Source: Pseudoduganella umbonata
GTDB taxonomy: Bacteria; Pseudomonadota; Gammaproteobacteria; Burkholderiales; Burkholderiaceae_D
Assembly: GCF_014192225.1 (NCBI RefSeq)
Contig: NZ_JACHXS010000015.1
Location: 1 to 64,000 of the forward strand
Reading direction: 5' to 3'
Length of the DNA: 64,000 nt
This document shows positions 1 to 8,390 of the stretch, piece by piece. The notes under the pieces are model-generated. The model worked only from the letters and a program-made list of their open reading frames with translations, searched no databases and was not told the origin of the DNA. Within the stretch, counting starts at the first letter, position 1. Every line of letters starts with the position of its first letter. The position numbers and the translations under genes are program-made.

Positions 1-6
1 CTTCAT
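1..6 (-). CDS. start of a gene running off the left edge
   Basis: Only the ATG and the next codon (Met-Lys) lie inside the window. The start is supported by a GGGAGG ribosome binding site at 14-19, seven bases upstream on the minus strand. It would lie downstream of, and in the same direction as, the winged-helix regulator gene at 138-503. Product unknown. Confidence 0.35.
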
Positions 7-137
7 GATGACGCCTCCCTCGATATCGTGGCTTGTTGACACTTCCACTTTGGCACATCGATGCCGTTTCGGAGGGGGCGTCCATCCCATTGCCTGGCAA
101 AAATGGTCTTCGGAACAGGGAAGGCCAGAAACGTCTG

Positions 138-503
138 TCATTCGCCCCCCTCCGTAGCCCGAAGCATGCAATGAGATAGCCGGTCGAAATGAAGAAGTGC
201 AGCCTGCGTGAGCTCAATCTGCTTGCGTCGGGAATCCTCGGTATCGGTCAGCATGATCCATCCTTTCTCACGCATTGACTTCAAGCGGGCATGAACCGTT
301 GCTGGAGCACCGAGTTCGTGTTTCCCCATCATGCTGCGCACCGACAACCGCAGCTTATCCTGCTGTGCACGTGCAACGATCGTCAAGATACGCTCCTCCA
401 AAGGATCAAGTTCCGGCAACGACGGTAGTCCACGGATGGCTTCAGTCAATTGCAGAAACCGCAAGTAAATGTCAGCAGGACGGATCAGTTTCATAGATTT
501 CAA
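138..503 (-). CDS. MarR-like winged-helix transcriptional regulator
   Basis: A 121-residue protein made almost entirely of a winged-helix DNA-binding domain. A helix resembling a recognition helix (GAPATVHARLKSMREKGWI) sits near residues 65-84, followed by a wing with D-S-R-R-K and an ILT-like strand (KQIELTQAA), the usual MarR ending. No ligand domain is visible. It is divergent from the membrane protein gene at 568, with about 65 bases between the starts, so the two may share control. A second gene seems to start at the left window edge in the same direction. The family call is from pattern only; target and ligand are unknown. Local base composition looks less GC-rich than most of the window. 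Confidence 0.7.
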   Translation of the reverse strand: MKSMKLIRPADIYLRFLQLTEAIRGLPSLPELDPLEERILTIVARAQQDKLRLSVRSMMGKHELGAPATVHARLKSMREKGWIMLTDTEDSRRKQIELTQAALLHFDRLSHCMLRATEGGE

Positions 504-567
504 GTTGCTATAGTGCAGCTGAACCCAGTAAGCTTTGGGAAGGTGTGCCGCTTGGCCCCATTACTTG

Positions 568-1122
568 ATGAACCAGGGCATGAGCCAGTTACGACTAAGA
601 TTCCTTATGGTGGTCACCACCGTCATACTATTCTTGACAGCGCTTGCTATCAACGAGCTCCTTTTTACCCGGTCCGAGTTTACGCGTGGTATCAACTGGG
701 TCTATCTTCCAGCTGGTGTGCGACTGCTCTGCACTTTGTTATTTGGCGAGGCTGGAATAGTTGGGCTGCTGCTGGTGTCGTGGGCAGTATCATTCCTGTA
801 TTTCTTTCCAAACGACATGGTCCGTGCTTTCATGGGCGGCATCCTTGCCAGTGCTGCGCCTTACCTCGTCTATCGGTTCACGCAACGCCATTGGGGCTTG
901 CAGGAGACCTTGGCGAACCTGACGCCCCGACGCCTGCTTCTATGTGCTCTCGCATTTTCGATTGCAAGTCCATTTCTGCACCATCTCTGGTTCAGCTTCG
1001 CAGAGCCGGAGCGTCAGCTACTTCCCAGTTTCATTGCCATGGCGACTGGCGATTTTGTCGGCACCGTTCTAGTGCTCTACGCGGCAAAACTCGTCCTCAA
1101 GCGGTGGCCGCCTCATCATTGA
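568..1122 (+). CDS. stand-alone MASE1-like integral membrane protein
   Basis: About 184 residues with several hydrophobic segments and the sequence INWVYLPAGVRLL near residue 42. That resembles the conserved W-x-P-G-R stretch of MASE1-type membrane sensor domains. In known proteins MASE1 is fused to GGDEF, EAL or kinase domains, but here the frame stops after the membrane part with no output domain. The start at ATG 568 is one option; a second ATG at 580 and an upstream TTG are also in frame, and none has a good ribosome binding site. The gene is divergent from the winged-helix regulator. A diguanylate cyclase gene follows 460 bases downstream, so a split sensor/output pair is conceivable but not shown. 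Confidence 0.6.
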   Translation: MNQGMSQLRLRFLMVVTTVILFLTALAINELLFTRSEFTRGINWVYLPAGVRLLCTLLFGEAGIVGLLLVSWAVSFLYFFPNDMVRAFMGGILASAAPYLVYRFTQRHWGLQETLANLTPRRLLLCALAFSIASPFLHHLWFSFAEPERQLLPSFIAMATGDFVGTVLVLYAAKLVLKRWPPHH

Positions 1123-1580
1123 GACCAACGATAGCGACCGAGCATTTGTGTAGGGACCATACCGAGCCACGCTGTAGCAGCAGTGTTGCTGGAACGAGAA
1201 GCATGGGTGCGCTACAGTCCCAATGGGATGCACTTGAGCACAGTCTCTTGCCACAGCAGCATAGTATCGTGCGAAGCCGCCTATAAGGAAGGCTATCCTT
1301 CTCATCAATCCGAGACAGCACCTGGAACGGTTTTGTGTGGACAACACCGGATAACCGATCTTGTGGAGTCTACAGGGTCATCCGGTTCGCACTGATGGAC
1401 CGAACCGGTTTTTTAACAGTCTGTCAAGCCTGCAAGCAATAATTACTTGCATTTTGTAACCAAGCTGATAAGATCGTTCTAAATTTTATAACAATATTCA
1501 GATCAGCGGAGACCGCTGCTTTCCGGATATGTTGCGGCCACGTCAAAAACCACCACAGTGAGCCCATCGGAGACGGATGC
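1123..1580. other. noncoding stretch between MASE1-like gene and diguanylate cyclase
   Basis: No convincing gene is visible. It contains a rho-independent terminator at 1382-1414. An AT-rich segment at about 1430-1505 is the likely promoter region of the diguanylate cyclase gene. Short open frames are present but have neither ribosome binding sites nor recognisable products. Confidence 0.5.
1382..1414 (+). terminator. rho-independent terminator
   Basis: Perfect 8-bp stem CCGGTTCG (1382-1389) and CGAACCGG (1401-1408) with an 11-base loop, followed directly by six T residues (1409-1414). It lies 260 bases downstream of the MASE1-like gene and would isolate the diguanylate cyclase gene from upstream transcription. 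Confidence 0.8.
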
Positions 1581-2504
1581 ATGAGCAATACCAATGGCAT
1601 GAAAATCCTGGCAATCGACGATGATAGTTTTACGCTCGCGATGATTGCCGACATGCTCGGCGACCTGGCCCACGTGGATTGCGCTAACGGTGGTGCACAA
1701 GGTCTGACGGCAGCTGCGGAATTGAAGCCGGACTTGATCTTGTGCGACGTCGTAATGCCGACGGTAGATGGTCACGCGGTTTGCCGCCAGCTTCGTGCCG
1801 ACGAAGACACCAAGCATATCCCGGTAGTGTGCGTGTCTGGCGCCTGCGCGGAATCTGACGAAATAGCTGCGCTGAACGCCGGAGCATCGGATTTCATAAG
1901 AAAGCCGCTGAGTGCCGCTCTTCTACGCGCGCGAGTCCAAGCTCATCTGGACCGGGCAGCCGAAGTTGCGCACATTTGGGATTTGGCTCGCCGTGATGGG
2001 CTGACAGGCATATTCAACCGCCGGTATTTTGACGAGAGACTTGAACGTGAGTGGGCCCGGCATCGGCGTTCTGGCCAACCTTTAGCGATTGGAATCGTCG
2101 ATCTGGATCGCTTCAAGCAGTTCAATGATTTCTACGGCCATGTGAAGGGTGACCAATGTCTGGTGCAGGTGGCTGATTTGTTGCGCGGATGCGCTCGCCG
2201 ACCGGACGGGTTCGCAGCCCGCTATGGCGGCGAGGAGTTTGTGTACTTGCTTCCTGGGATGAGCATGGACGAGGCGGACCGTTTCGGCGCGGCGGTTTGC
2301 GGAGCGATAAGGAATATGGCGCAGCCACATGAAAGCTCCGAGTTCCACATTCTTACTGCAAGCATCGGCATGGCCAGCGTTCGACCAATTACTGGACTCG
2401 CACCAAGCGACATCATCCGCATGGCGGACCGAGCCCTTTATCAAGCAAAGCTGGCCGGGCGGAATCAGCACATGAACAGTATCGCTACGAAGCCAGCGAA
2501 TTGA
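1581..2504 (+). CDS. response regulator diguanylate cyclase (REC-GGDEF)
   Basis: A 307-residue PleD-like protein expected to make cyclic di-GMP from two GTP when its receiver is phosphorylated. The receiver domain (about 7-125) has the acidic pocket IDDD, phosphoacceptor D56 in LILCDVVMP and K108 in IRKPL. The cyclase domain (about 135-300) has an intact active-site motif GGEEF at 216-220. The inhibitory RxxD site looks degenerate: upstream of the motif the sequence reads RPDGFAARY, with Asp one position out of register, so product inhibition may be lost. A CGGAGACGG stretch precedes ATG 1581. No cognate kinase gene is adjacent. Confidence 0.93.
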   Translation: MSNTNGMKILAIDDDSFTLAMIADMLGDLAHVDCANGGAQGLTAAAELKPDLILCDVVMPTVDGHAVCRQLRADEDTKHIPVVCVSGACAESDEIAALNAGASDFIRKPLSAALLRARVQAHLDRAAEVAHIWDLARRDGLTGIFNRRYFDERLEREWARHRRSGQPLAIGIVDLDRFKQFNDFYGHVKGDQCLVQVADLLRGCARRPDGFAARYGGEEFVYLLPGMSMDEADRFGAAVCGAIRNMAQPHESSEFHILTASIGMASVRPITGLAPSDIIRMADRALYQAKLAGRNQHMNSIATKPAN

Positions 2505-2614
2505 AACGAAGCGCTTGAAGGCTCGCCGGTCTATTGTTCCCGGATCCGGCGGGGGTCATGGGAGAGTTCTGCCGCTGCTTCCCGGCGGCGCCGTGAGCTG
2601 CCTCATGGATCCGG

Positions 2615-3406
2615 TCAAGGCAGCGAAGCCGTGCCGGAGAGCGGTCTCACCCAGACATTCCGGAAGCTGACCGCATCGCCATGATCCTGCAGCTTGATCG
2701 GCGCGGGACCATGTTTGCGATAGGACGGCTTGCCGGCATAGACCGACTCGCCCTGGACCTCGACATGATTCTGCACCAGCACGCCATTGTGCAGGGCGGT
2801 GACACGCGCGGGCGACAGCAACGTGCCATCGGCGGCAAAACGCGGCGCGGTCCAGACCACGTCGTAGGTCTGCCATTCTCCGGCCGCGGAGCAGGCGTTC
2901 ACCAGCGGGATGTGCTGCTTGTAGATGCTGGCTGCCTGCCCGTTGGCATAAGTCCTGTTGTTGGCACAGTCGAGAATCTGGATCTCGTAGCCGCTGTCGA
3001 TGCCCGTCGAGGCCAGGAACAGGCCGCTGTTTCCCTTGCCCTGGCCGCTTCCCGTCGCCGATGGCGACACGCGCCACTCCAGGTGGATCTGGTAGTCCGT
3101 GAACAGCCGCCTGGTCTGGATGTTGCCGCTGCCGGGGCGCACGGTGAACACACCGTCCGTTACGATCCAGCTGGCCGGTTTGTCGGGCGCTGTCGTCGAC
3201 ACCCATTCGCGAAGATCCTGTCCGCCGAACAGTACGATCGCATCCGAAGGCGCGATGGCCGAGGAGCCAGGGACGACGCGCCTGGGTTCCGCGGCCCATA
3301 CTTCCGTATCTCCCGGATCTGGCTGCGAAGGGGGACGGTCCTGAGCGGTGGCGGAAAACACCGTTGAAAATCCGATCAATGCCACAACGGTCTTTGCAAT
3401 CATCAT
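2615..3406 (-). CDS. secreted DUF1080 (3-keto-disaccharide hydrolase-like) protein
   Basis: An exported protein with a signal peptide (MMIAKTVVALIGFSTVFSAT) and one DUF1080 domain. The typical opening is FGGQDLREWV near residue 65, followed by W-x-V-x-D-G and a central stretch (FTDYQIHLEWRVSP). The family is a concanavalin-like sandwich found in glycan-degrading systems. Some members hydrolyse 3-keto-glycosides, but the substrate here cannot be read from sequence. The start at 3406 was chosen over an in-frame ATG at 3436 because AGGA lies just upstream and the signal peptide begins there. It stands alone between the diguanylate cyclase and the Rieske oxygenase genes. Confidence 0.82.
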   Translation of the reverse strand: MMIAKTVVALIGFSTVFSATAQDRPPSQPDPGDTEVWAAEPRRVVPGSSAIAPSDAIVLFGGQDLREWVSTTAPDKPASWIVTDGVFTVRPGSGNIQTRRLFTDYQIHLEWRVSPSATGSGQGKGNSGLFLASTGIDSGYEIQILDCANNRTYANGQAASIYKQHIPLVNACSAAGEWQTYDVVWTAPRFAADGTLLSPARVTALHNGVLVQNHVEVQGESVYAGKPSYRKHGPAPIKLQDHGDAVSFRNVWVRPLSGTASLP

Positions 3407-3637
3407 TCGTCCTGCATGAAAGCGTGACAAGCGCACGCCTGGGTTAGCGGTTCATCGGCGCCGATCAGTGTTTCGGGATGGTCAATCACACCCCCACCCA
3501 TCACTGGCAAGCCCGGCCAGCCGTGATTATGCGGTACGCAAGGCAGGCCGGCTACGACCACGGCCTGCAGCGCGAAACGGCCTTCCGTGCGGCCGGCGCC
3601 ACGACCAGCAAAGGAAGCATGCTGGCCATCCGCATTG

Positions 3638-4705
3638 TCAGCCGGCGGCCACCGATCCTGCGCGCTTCCCAGTGCCGCACTCGTCGGCGATCAGTTTGTC
3701 GAGTAAGCGCCGCGCGCGGATCGCACCGGCATCGCTTGCCAGGAGTACCGGGTGCATCGACCAGAAATCGCGGTCGCCGATCGCTGCCTGCTGGGCCTCG
3801 AGCATCGGCAGGTCCTCCTGCTCGAATGGCTGCCTGGCGCCCGCCACGATGCTCTCCACGACTGCTTCGCCGTGCGGGCCGGCGGAGCGCGCCATCGTTG
3901 TCGCGTACCAGTAATGCGTCGAGCTTTCGGTTTCAGGGCTGAACAGGTGGGGGAACATCGGCGCGCCCGGATTGTGCCGGCGCGGTTCCCCGGTCGGCGT
4001 TGCCCCGGCGTCGAGCAGCATGCAGGCCGGCGCATTCCAGCGGACGTCGAACCACCGGTCGACCGCTATGCCCTGCGGCAGTCCCATCGCGTCGTACAGG
4101 AAGGGCGACATGTGATCGTTGACCGTGCTGCGGTGGATGGTCACCTGGTTGCCTTGCTGCTCGACCCGCGTCACCGCGTCCTTGACTCCGGGGCTGCCCA
4201 GTGTTCCGGGATGGAGGAACTCGATGTGGGACAGGTCGAGGATGTTGTCGGTCTCCAGCACGTAATTGGCGTGCGCATGCAGGTAGCGCTTGCCGACATG
4301 GTTGGTTGCCGGATCCATGCAGGAAAAGTCGGGGATCAGCGCCGGATCGGCCTTCCCGACGTCGCCCATCCACACCCAGATCACGCTGTAGCGCTCGACG
4401 GTCGGATACGCCCGAACGATGGCCGCCTTTGGAATGACGCCATTGCCGTGCGGGTTGTGGACGCAGGCGCCGGTGGCATCGAACTCGAGCCCATGATACG
4501 GGCACTTGACGCAGTCGCCCTTGTGGGTGCCTTTCGACAGGGGCGCGAAGCGGTGCGGGCAGCGGTCGAGCAGGGCATGCGGCACGCCGGCCGTATCGCG
4601 AAAGAACATCAGTGGTTCGCTCAGCAGTGTGCGGCGGAACAGATCGTCCTTGCCCACCTCGTGGTCCCACGCTGCCACATACCAGCAATTTCTCAGAAAA
4701 GCCAT
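3638..4705 (-). CDS. Rieske aromatic oxygenase, vanillate O-demethylase oxygenase-like
   Basis: A 355-residue ring-hydroxylating oxygenase alpha subunit of the VanA type. The N-terminal Rieske domain opens with FLRNCWYVAAW and carries the 2Fe-2S ligands CPHR and CPYHG (about residues 48-69). The mononuclear iron motif is DLSHIEFLH near residue 158. VanA-like enzymes demethylate methoxylated aromatics using electrons from a separate VanB reductase. No reductase gene is nearby, so the substrate is uncertain and the electron donor must come from elsewhere. GGAGAA upstream of ATG 4705 supports the start. It lies downstream of the large GGDEF-EAL gene on the same strand. Confidence 0.85.
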   Translation of the reverse strand: MAFLRNCWYVAAWDHEVGKDDLFRRTLLSEPLMFFRDTAGVPHALLDRCPHRFAPLSKGTHKGDCVKCPYHGLEFDATGACVHNPHGNGVIPKAAIVRAYPTVERYSVIWVWMGDVGKADPALIPDFSCMDPATNHVGKRYLHAHANYVLETDNILDLSHIEFLHPGTLGSPGVKDAVTRVEQQGNQVTIHRSTVNDHMSPFLYDAMGLPQGIAVDRWFDVRWNAPACMLLDAGATPTGEPRRHNPGAPMFPHLFSPETESSTHYWYATTMARSAGPHGEAVVESIVAGARQPFEQEDLPMLEAQQAAIGDRDFWSMHPVLLASDAGAIRARRLLDKLIADECGTGKRAGSVAAG

Positions 4706-4801
4706 GCAGATTCTCCATGCTCAGGTCAAGACGGAGACGAGTGTAATACTCGAGCTTTCAGTGAAACCAGCCGCTCTTATCCATACAAGGCATTCATGCT
4801 T

Positions 4802-7591
4802 TCAATTGGTGATTTGCGGTTTTTCGTGACTCAATTCAGGCTGGCATGCACGCGCGCCGTCTTCCTGCGCCAGGAACGCCTCCAGCGCGTCCAGTGGCAT
4901 CGGCCGGGCGAACAGGTACCCCTGGCCTTCGTCGCACGAGGCGTCGCGCAATGCCTCCATCGCCGCGCGGTGCTCGATTCCCTCGGCCACCACCGACAAC
5001 TTGAGCACGTGTGCCATGCCGATGAGCGAGCGCAGGAAGTCATCGCCGGCCGGATTCTCCGCCAGGAACGAGCGGTCCAGTTTCAGCACGTCGATCGGCA
5101 GGCGTTTCAGGTAGGACAGGCTCGAATAGCCGGTGCCGAAATCGTCGATCGACAGCCGCACGCCCAGCGCCTTCAGGCCGCGCAGCACTTGCACGGACTG
5201 GTCCAGATCCTCGATCAGCGCGCTCTCGGTCAGTTCCAGTTCCAGGGACCCCGCCGGCAGGCCTGAATCGGCCAGCGCCGTGTGCACCTGGCCGATCAGG
5301 TCGGGCGAGCGCAACTGCCGTGCCGAGACATTGACCGACACGTGCAGTGCCAGGCCATACCGGTCATTGATGTGCTTCACGTCGCGACATGCCGCGCCGA
5401 GTACCCAGCGGCCGATGTTGCCGATCTGGCCGCGCTCTTCGGCGAGCGGAATGAACTCCAGCGGCGGAATACTGCCGAACTCGGGATGCTGCCAGCGCAA
5501 CAGCGCTTCGACGCCGAGCGTGCGCAGCGAGCGCAGGTCGACGCGCGGCTGGTAGTGCAGGGCGAACTGGCGATGTTCCAGCGCACGATGCAGTGCTGCC
5601 TCCAGTTGCAGGCGGCGCTTGGCTTCCAGGCACATGACCGGTTCGAAGAACTGGAACGAGCCGTCGCCCAGCGCCTTCGCCTTGTACATGGCGGTATCGG
5701 CCTTCTGGAACAGTTCCTCGGTCGACGTGAAGCCGGCCCCGGCCTGGCTGATGCCGATCGATGCGCCCACCCGCATTTCCATGCCGTCGGCGTCGAATGG
5801 CAGGTCCATCGTGGCGAGCAGGCGCCGTGCGATGGCCGCCGCCGCTTCGCGGCCCGTGCAGTTGGCCGCGACCACGAATTCGTCGCCGCCCAGCCGGGCC
5901 ACGGCGTCGCCCGGCCGCATGCACGATTGCAGGCGCTTGCCTACCTGCTGAAGCAGGCGGTCACCGGTGGCGTGGCCCATGGAATCGTTGACTTCCTTGA
6001 ACCGGTTCAGGTCGATGAAAAACAGCGTCGTATCGCCGCAGCCCCGGCCGTTGTCCAGCATGTCCGACACGCGCCGGTTGATCCAGGTGCGGTTCGGCAA
6101 GCCCGTCAGCGTGTCGCGCGTGGCCAGTATTTCCAGCCGGGCCTCTGCGTGCTTGCGCTCGGTGATATCGGTAATGAACGCCGTCAACGACCGCGCGTGG
6201 CCTTGCGCGTCCAGTTCGATGGTCTGGTTCACGAGGGCGACGACGCGATGGCCTTGGCGATGCCGCAGCACGGTCTCGAGTGCATGGTCATGCTGGCCCG
6301 TATGGCAGACGTTCAAGGCCGCGCTGGCCGCGCCGCCAACCAGGATCGCGGCCACCGGATTGCCGACCAGTTCATCGCGCGAATAGCCGGATAGCTGGCA
6401 CAGCGCGGGATTGATGTCCTCGACAATACCGGCGCCGTTGACCAGCATGTAGCCGGCCGGCGTGATGCGGATCGTTTCGCGGAAGCGGCGTTCGCTGTCG
6501 CGGATCTGCTGTTCGGCCGCCACGCGCTCGGAAATGTCGTGGAAGAACACCGACAGGCCTTCCTCGTGCGCATAGATCCGCTCGCTGACCCAGACGCCCA
6601 CCGGTTCATAGAATGCTTCGAAACTGGCGCTTTCGCGGCGTTCCATGGCCCTGCGCAGTTGCTCGCCGACCACCGAGTCCGCCAGGCCCGCCGCCACGTC
6701 CCACACGACCTTGCCGATTGCCGTGTCGCGGTCGACGCCGACGAAGGCTGCCGCGCGGTTATTGGCGTACACGATTTCCCAGGCCGGATTGACCGAGAAG
6801 AAGCCGTCGTTGATGCTCTCGAGCAGCGTACGGTTTTGCTCGGCCATGCGTTCCAGACTCTGCAGCATCTCCTTTTCGCGCGCGATGTCGCGCGAGACGA
6901 ACACGGCGCCCAGGCATTCCCCGCTCGCCGGGTCGGTAACCATGCGTGTCTTCGATGCCAGGGCGAGATACTGGCCACGGGTATCGCGCTTGCGAAGTTC
7001 GATCGCGTCCGGCCTGGTCTCGCCGGCCAGGATGCGGCGCATGTCGTCGTTGGCATGGGCGTGGTCGTCCGGATGCACGAAGTCGATCGCGGGCTGCCCG
7101 ATCAACTGTTCCCTTTCCCACCCGAGGCTGCGCGTGAAGGAAGACGAAATGTCGATATAGCGCCCATCCAGCCCGCAGTAGCCAACCAGGTCGGTGGCAT
7201 TGTCGACCATCAGCCGCAACGTTGCCGCACTGCGCGTGGCGTCCTCCAGCGCGTTGTGCCGGTCCGTCATGTCGACCAGCGCGCCCGCATAGCCGCCGTC
7301 CTGCCGGGGCAGGCCGGTGACCAGCACGTGCCGATGCCGCCCGTCGATACAGGCAATCTCCAGCGCGCATTCGAAGGGCTGGTGCCTGGCCAGCACCCCT
7401 GCAAGCTCGCGTGCCAGGGCCGCACCGTCCGTGACAGCGACTGCCGCCAGCCAGTCCGCCAGGGGCTTGCTCTCCATATCGGGCAGCAGTTCCGGGCACC
7501 ACGCCAGCGGAGCTGCGCACACGCCGTCGGCGTTGCTGGACCAGGCCAGGTGGAGAAGTGGTTCTCGGCATGTGCTGCGTTCGCGAATCAT
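4802..7591 (-). CDS. multi-PAS GGDEF-EAL cyclic di-GMP enzyme
   Basis: A soluble protein of about 929 residues. A weakly conserved N-terminal PAS-like region is followed by three clearer PAS domains, a GGDEF domain with intact RLGGDEF, and an EAL domain. The EAL domain keeps EALLRW, ELTES, DDFGTGYSSL, LKLDRSF and VAEGIEH. Both cyclase and phosphodiesterase sites look intact, so the net activity cannot be predicted. No membrane segment is visible, so sensing is probably cytoplasmic. The start at ATG 7591 is preferred over an upstream in-frame GTG at 7729, because the residues between are low-complexity and not PAS-like. The ribosome binding site is weak. Confidence 0.9.
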   Translation of the reverse strand: MIRERSTCREPLLHLAWSSNADGVCAAPLAWCPELLPDMESKPLADWLAAVAVTDGAALARELAGVLARHQPFECALEIACIDGRHRHVLVTGLPRQDGGYAGALVDMTDRHNALEDATRSAATLRLMVDNATDLVGYCGLDGRYIDISSSFTRSLGWEREQLIGQPAIDFVHPDDHAHANDDMRRILAGETRPDAIELRKRDTRGQYLALASKTRMVTDPASGECLGAVFVSRDIAREKEMLQSLERMAEQNRTLLESINDGFFSVNPAWEIVYANNRAAAFVGVDRDTAIGKVVWDVAAGLADSVVGEQLRRAMERRESASFEAFYEPVGVWVSERIYAHEEGLSVFFHDISERVAAEQQIRDSERRFRETIRITPAGYMLVNGAGIVEDINPALCQLSGYSRDELVGNPVAAILVGGAASAALNVCHTGQHDHALETVLRHRQGHRVVALVNQTIELDAQGHARSLTAFITDITERKHAEARLEILATRDTLTGLPNRTWINRRVSDMLDNGRGCGDTTLFFIDLNRFKEVNDSMGHATGDRLLQQVGKRLQSCMRPGDAVARLGGDEFVVAANCTGREAAAAIARRLLATMDLPFDADGMEMRVGASIGISQAGAGFTSTEELFQKADTAMYKAKALGDGSFQFFEPVMCLEAKRRLQLEAALHRALEHRQFALHYQPRVDLRSLRTLGVEALLRWQHPEFGSIPPLEFIPLAEERGQIGNIGRWVLGAACRDVKHINDRYGLALHVSVNVSARQLRSPDLIGQVHTALADSGLPAGSLELELTESALIEDLDQSVQVLRGLKALGVRLSIDDFGTGYSSLSYLKRLPIDVLKLDRSFLAENPAGDDFLRSLIGMAHVLKLSVVAEGIEHRAAMEALRDASCDEGQGYLFARPMPLDALEAFLAQEDGARACQPELSHEKPQITN

Positions 7592-7970
7592 GGTGGGACT
7601 GCCTCGTATTGCGAGCAGGCCGCACGGGCCTTGCTTGCTGGATGATCGATTGGAAGAAATACCGGGCCAGCGCAATGGAGAGGGCCAAAAGCTGTCGTAC
7701 CTCGGTGGCAGGCGGGGGGGCGGGACCACGGCGAAAGCTGAAACATGACGTTATCATGAGTGGTTCCGTGAGGCAATAAATGCGCGGGCCTGCAGGCGTA
7801 CGTTGCGCACTGGCAACGCTATCGGCAGGCCTCCAGGTCTGTCGGTGCCGGCAAGCAAGCTTTCCACTCCGCCAAGAGGAAGAGCTCGTTTAGCGAAATT
7901 GTGTACACTGCTTCGTACTTACGAGCATCCTGCAACCCGGCAGCGCGCAAATTCCAAGGTCATGTAAACA
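7592..7970. other. divergent intergenic region
   Basis: It separates the minus-strand GGDEF-EAL gene from the plus-strand response regulator gene and must hold promoters for both. A short inverted repeat (CGTTGC/GCAACG) occurs near 7802-7819. A TATA-like segment (TGTACACT) lies near 7903-7910 before the response regulator. No gene was seen here. Confidence 0.4.
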
Positions 7971-8390
7971 ATGCAAATATTGGTGGTGGAAGATGATGCC
8001 GTCCTGGCGATGGTGTGCGCGGCGGCATTGGAGGAGGCCGGGCACACGGTTGTGGGCCCGGTGCACGATGTCGAGAGCTTCCGGGCGATATCAGGACTCG
8101 ACGGTACCAATCTCGCGCTGTTGGATATCAATCTTGCCGGCGGCAACGAAGGACTTGAACTCGCGCGCCAGCTTCGGCAGCGCGGCATCCCGGCGTTGTT
8201 CGTCAGCGGCCAGTTGGGGGCGGCGCGTGACAGTGCCAGTCTGGCTCTTGGCCTGTTGCGCAAGCCCTACGACGTTGACGATTTGCTCGACAGTATTGAT
8301 TATCTGCAAAATTCACGTAATCCCGCTTCCGTTTCGACGCTGCAGAAACCGGCAGCACTGGAGATCTTCGGATCGAAAGAGCACCAATGA
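7971..8390 (+). CDS. single-domain response regulator
   Basis: A 139-residue receiver-only protein. The acidic pocket is VVEDDA, the phosphoacceptor is D52 in LLDINL, and the conserved lysine is in LLRKPYD near residue 103. There is no output domain, so it probably acts by protein contact or as a phosphate relay. Its stop codon overlaps the start of the kinase gene at 8387 (ATGA), which makes translational coupling and a cognate pair very likely. Receivers of this shape often partner HWE/HisKA_2 kinases. Confidence 0.9.
   Translation: MQILVVEDDAVLAMVCAAALEEAGHTVVGPVHDVESFRAISGLDGTNLALLDINLAGGNEGLELARQLRQRGIPALFVSGQLGAARDSASLALGLLRKPYDVDDLLDSIDYLQNSRNPASVSTLQKPAALEIFGSKEHQ

Noticed and set aside
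1183..1395. A 70-codon plus-strand frame before the terminator
   Set aside because: No ribosome binding site, no recognisable sequence, and it runs into the terminator stem.
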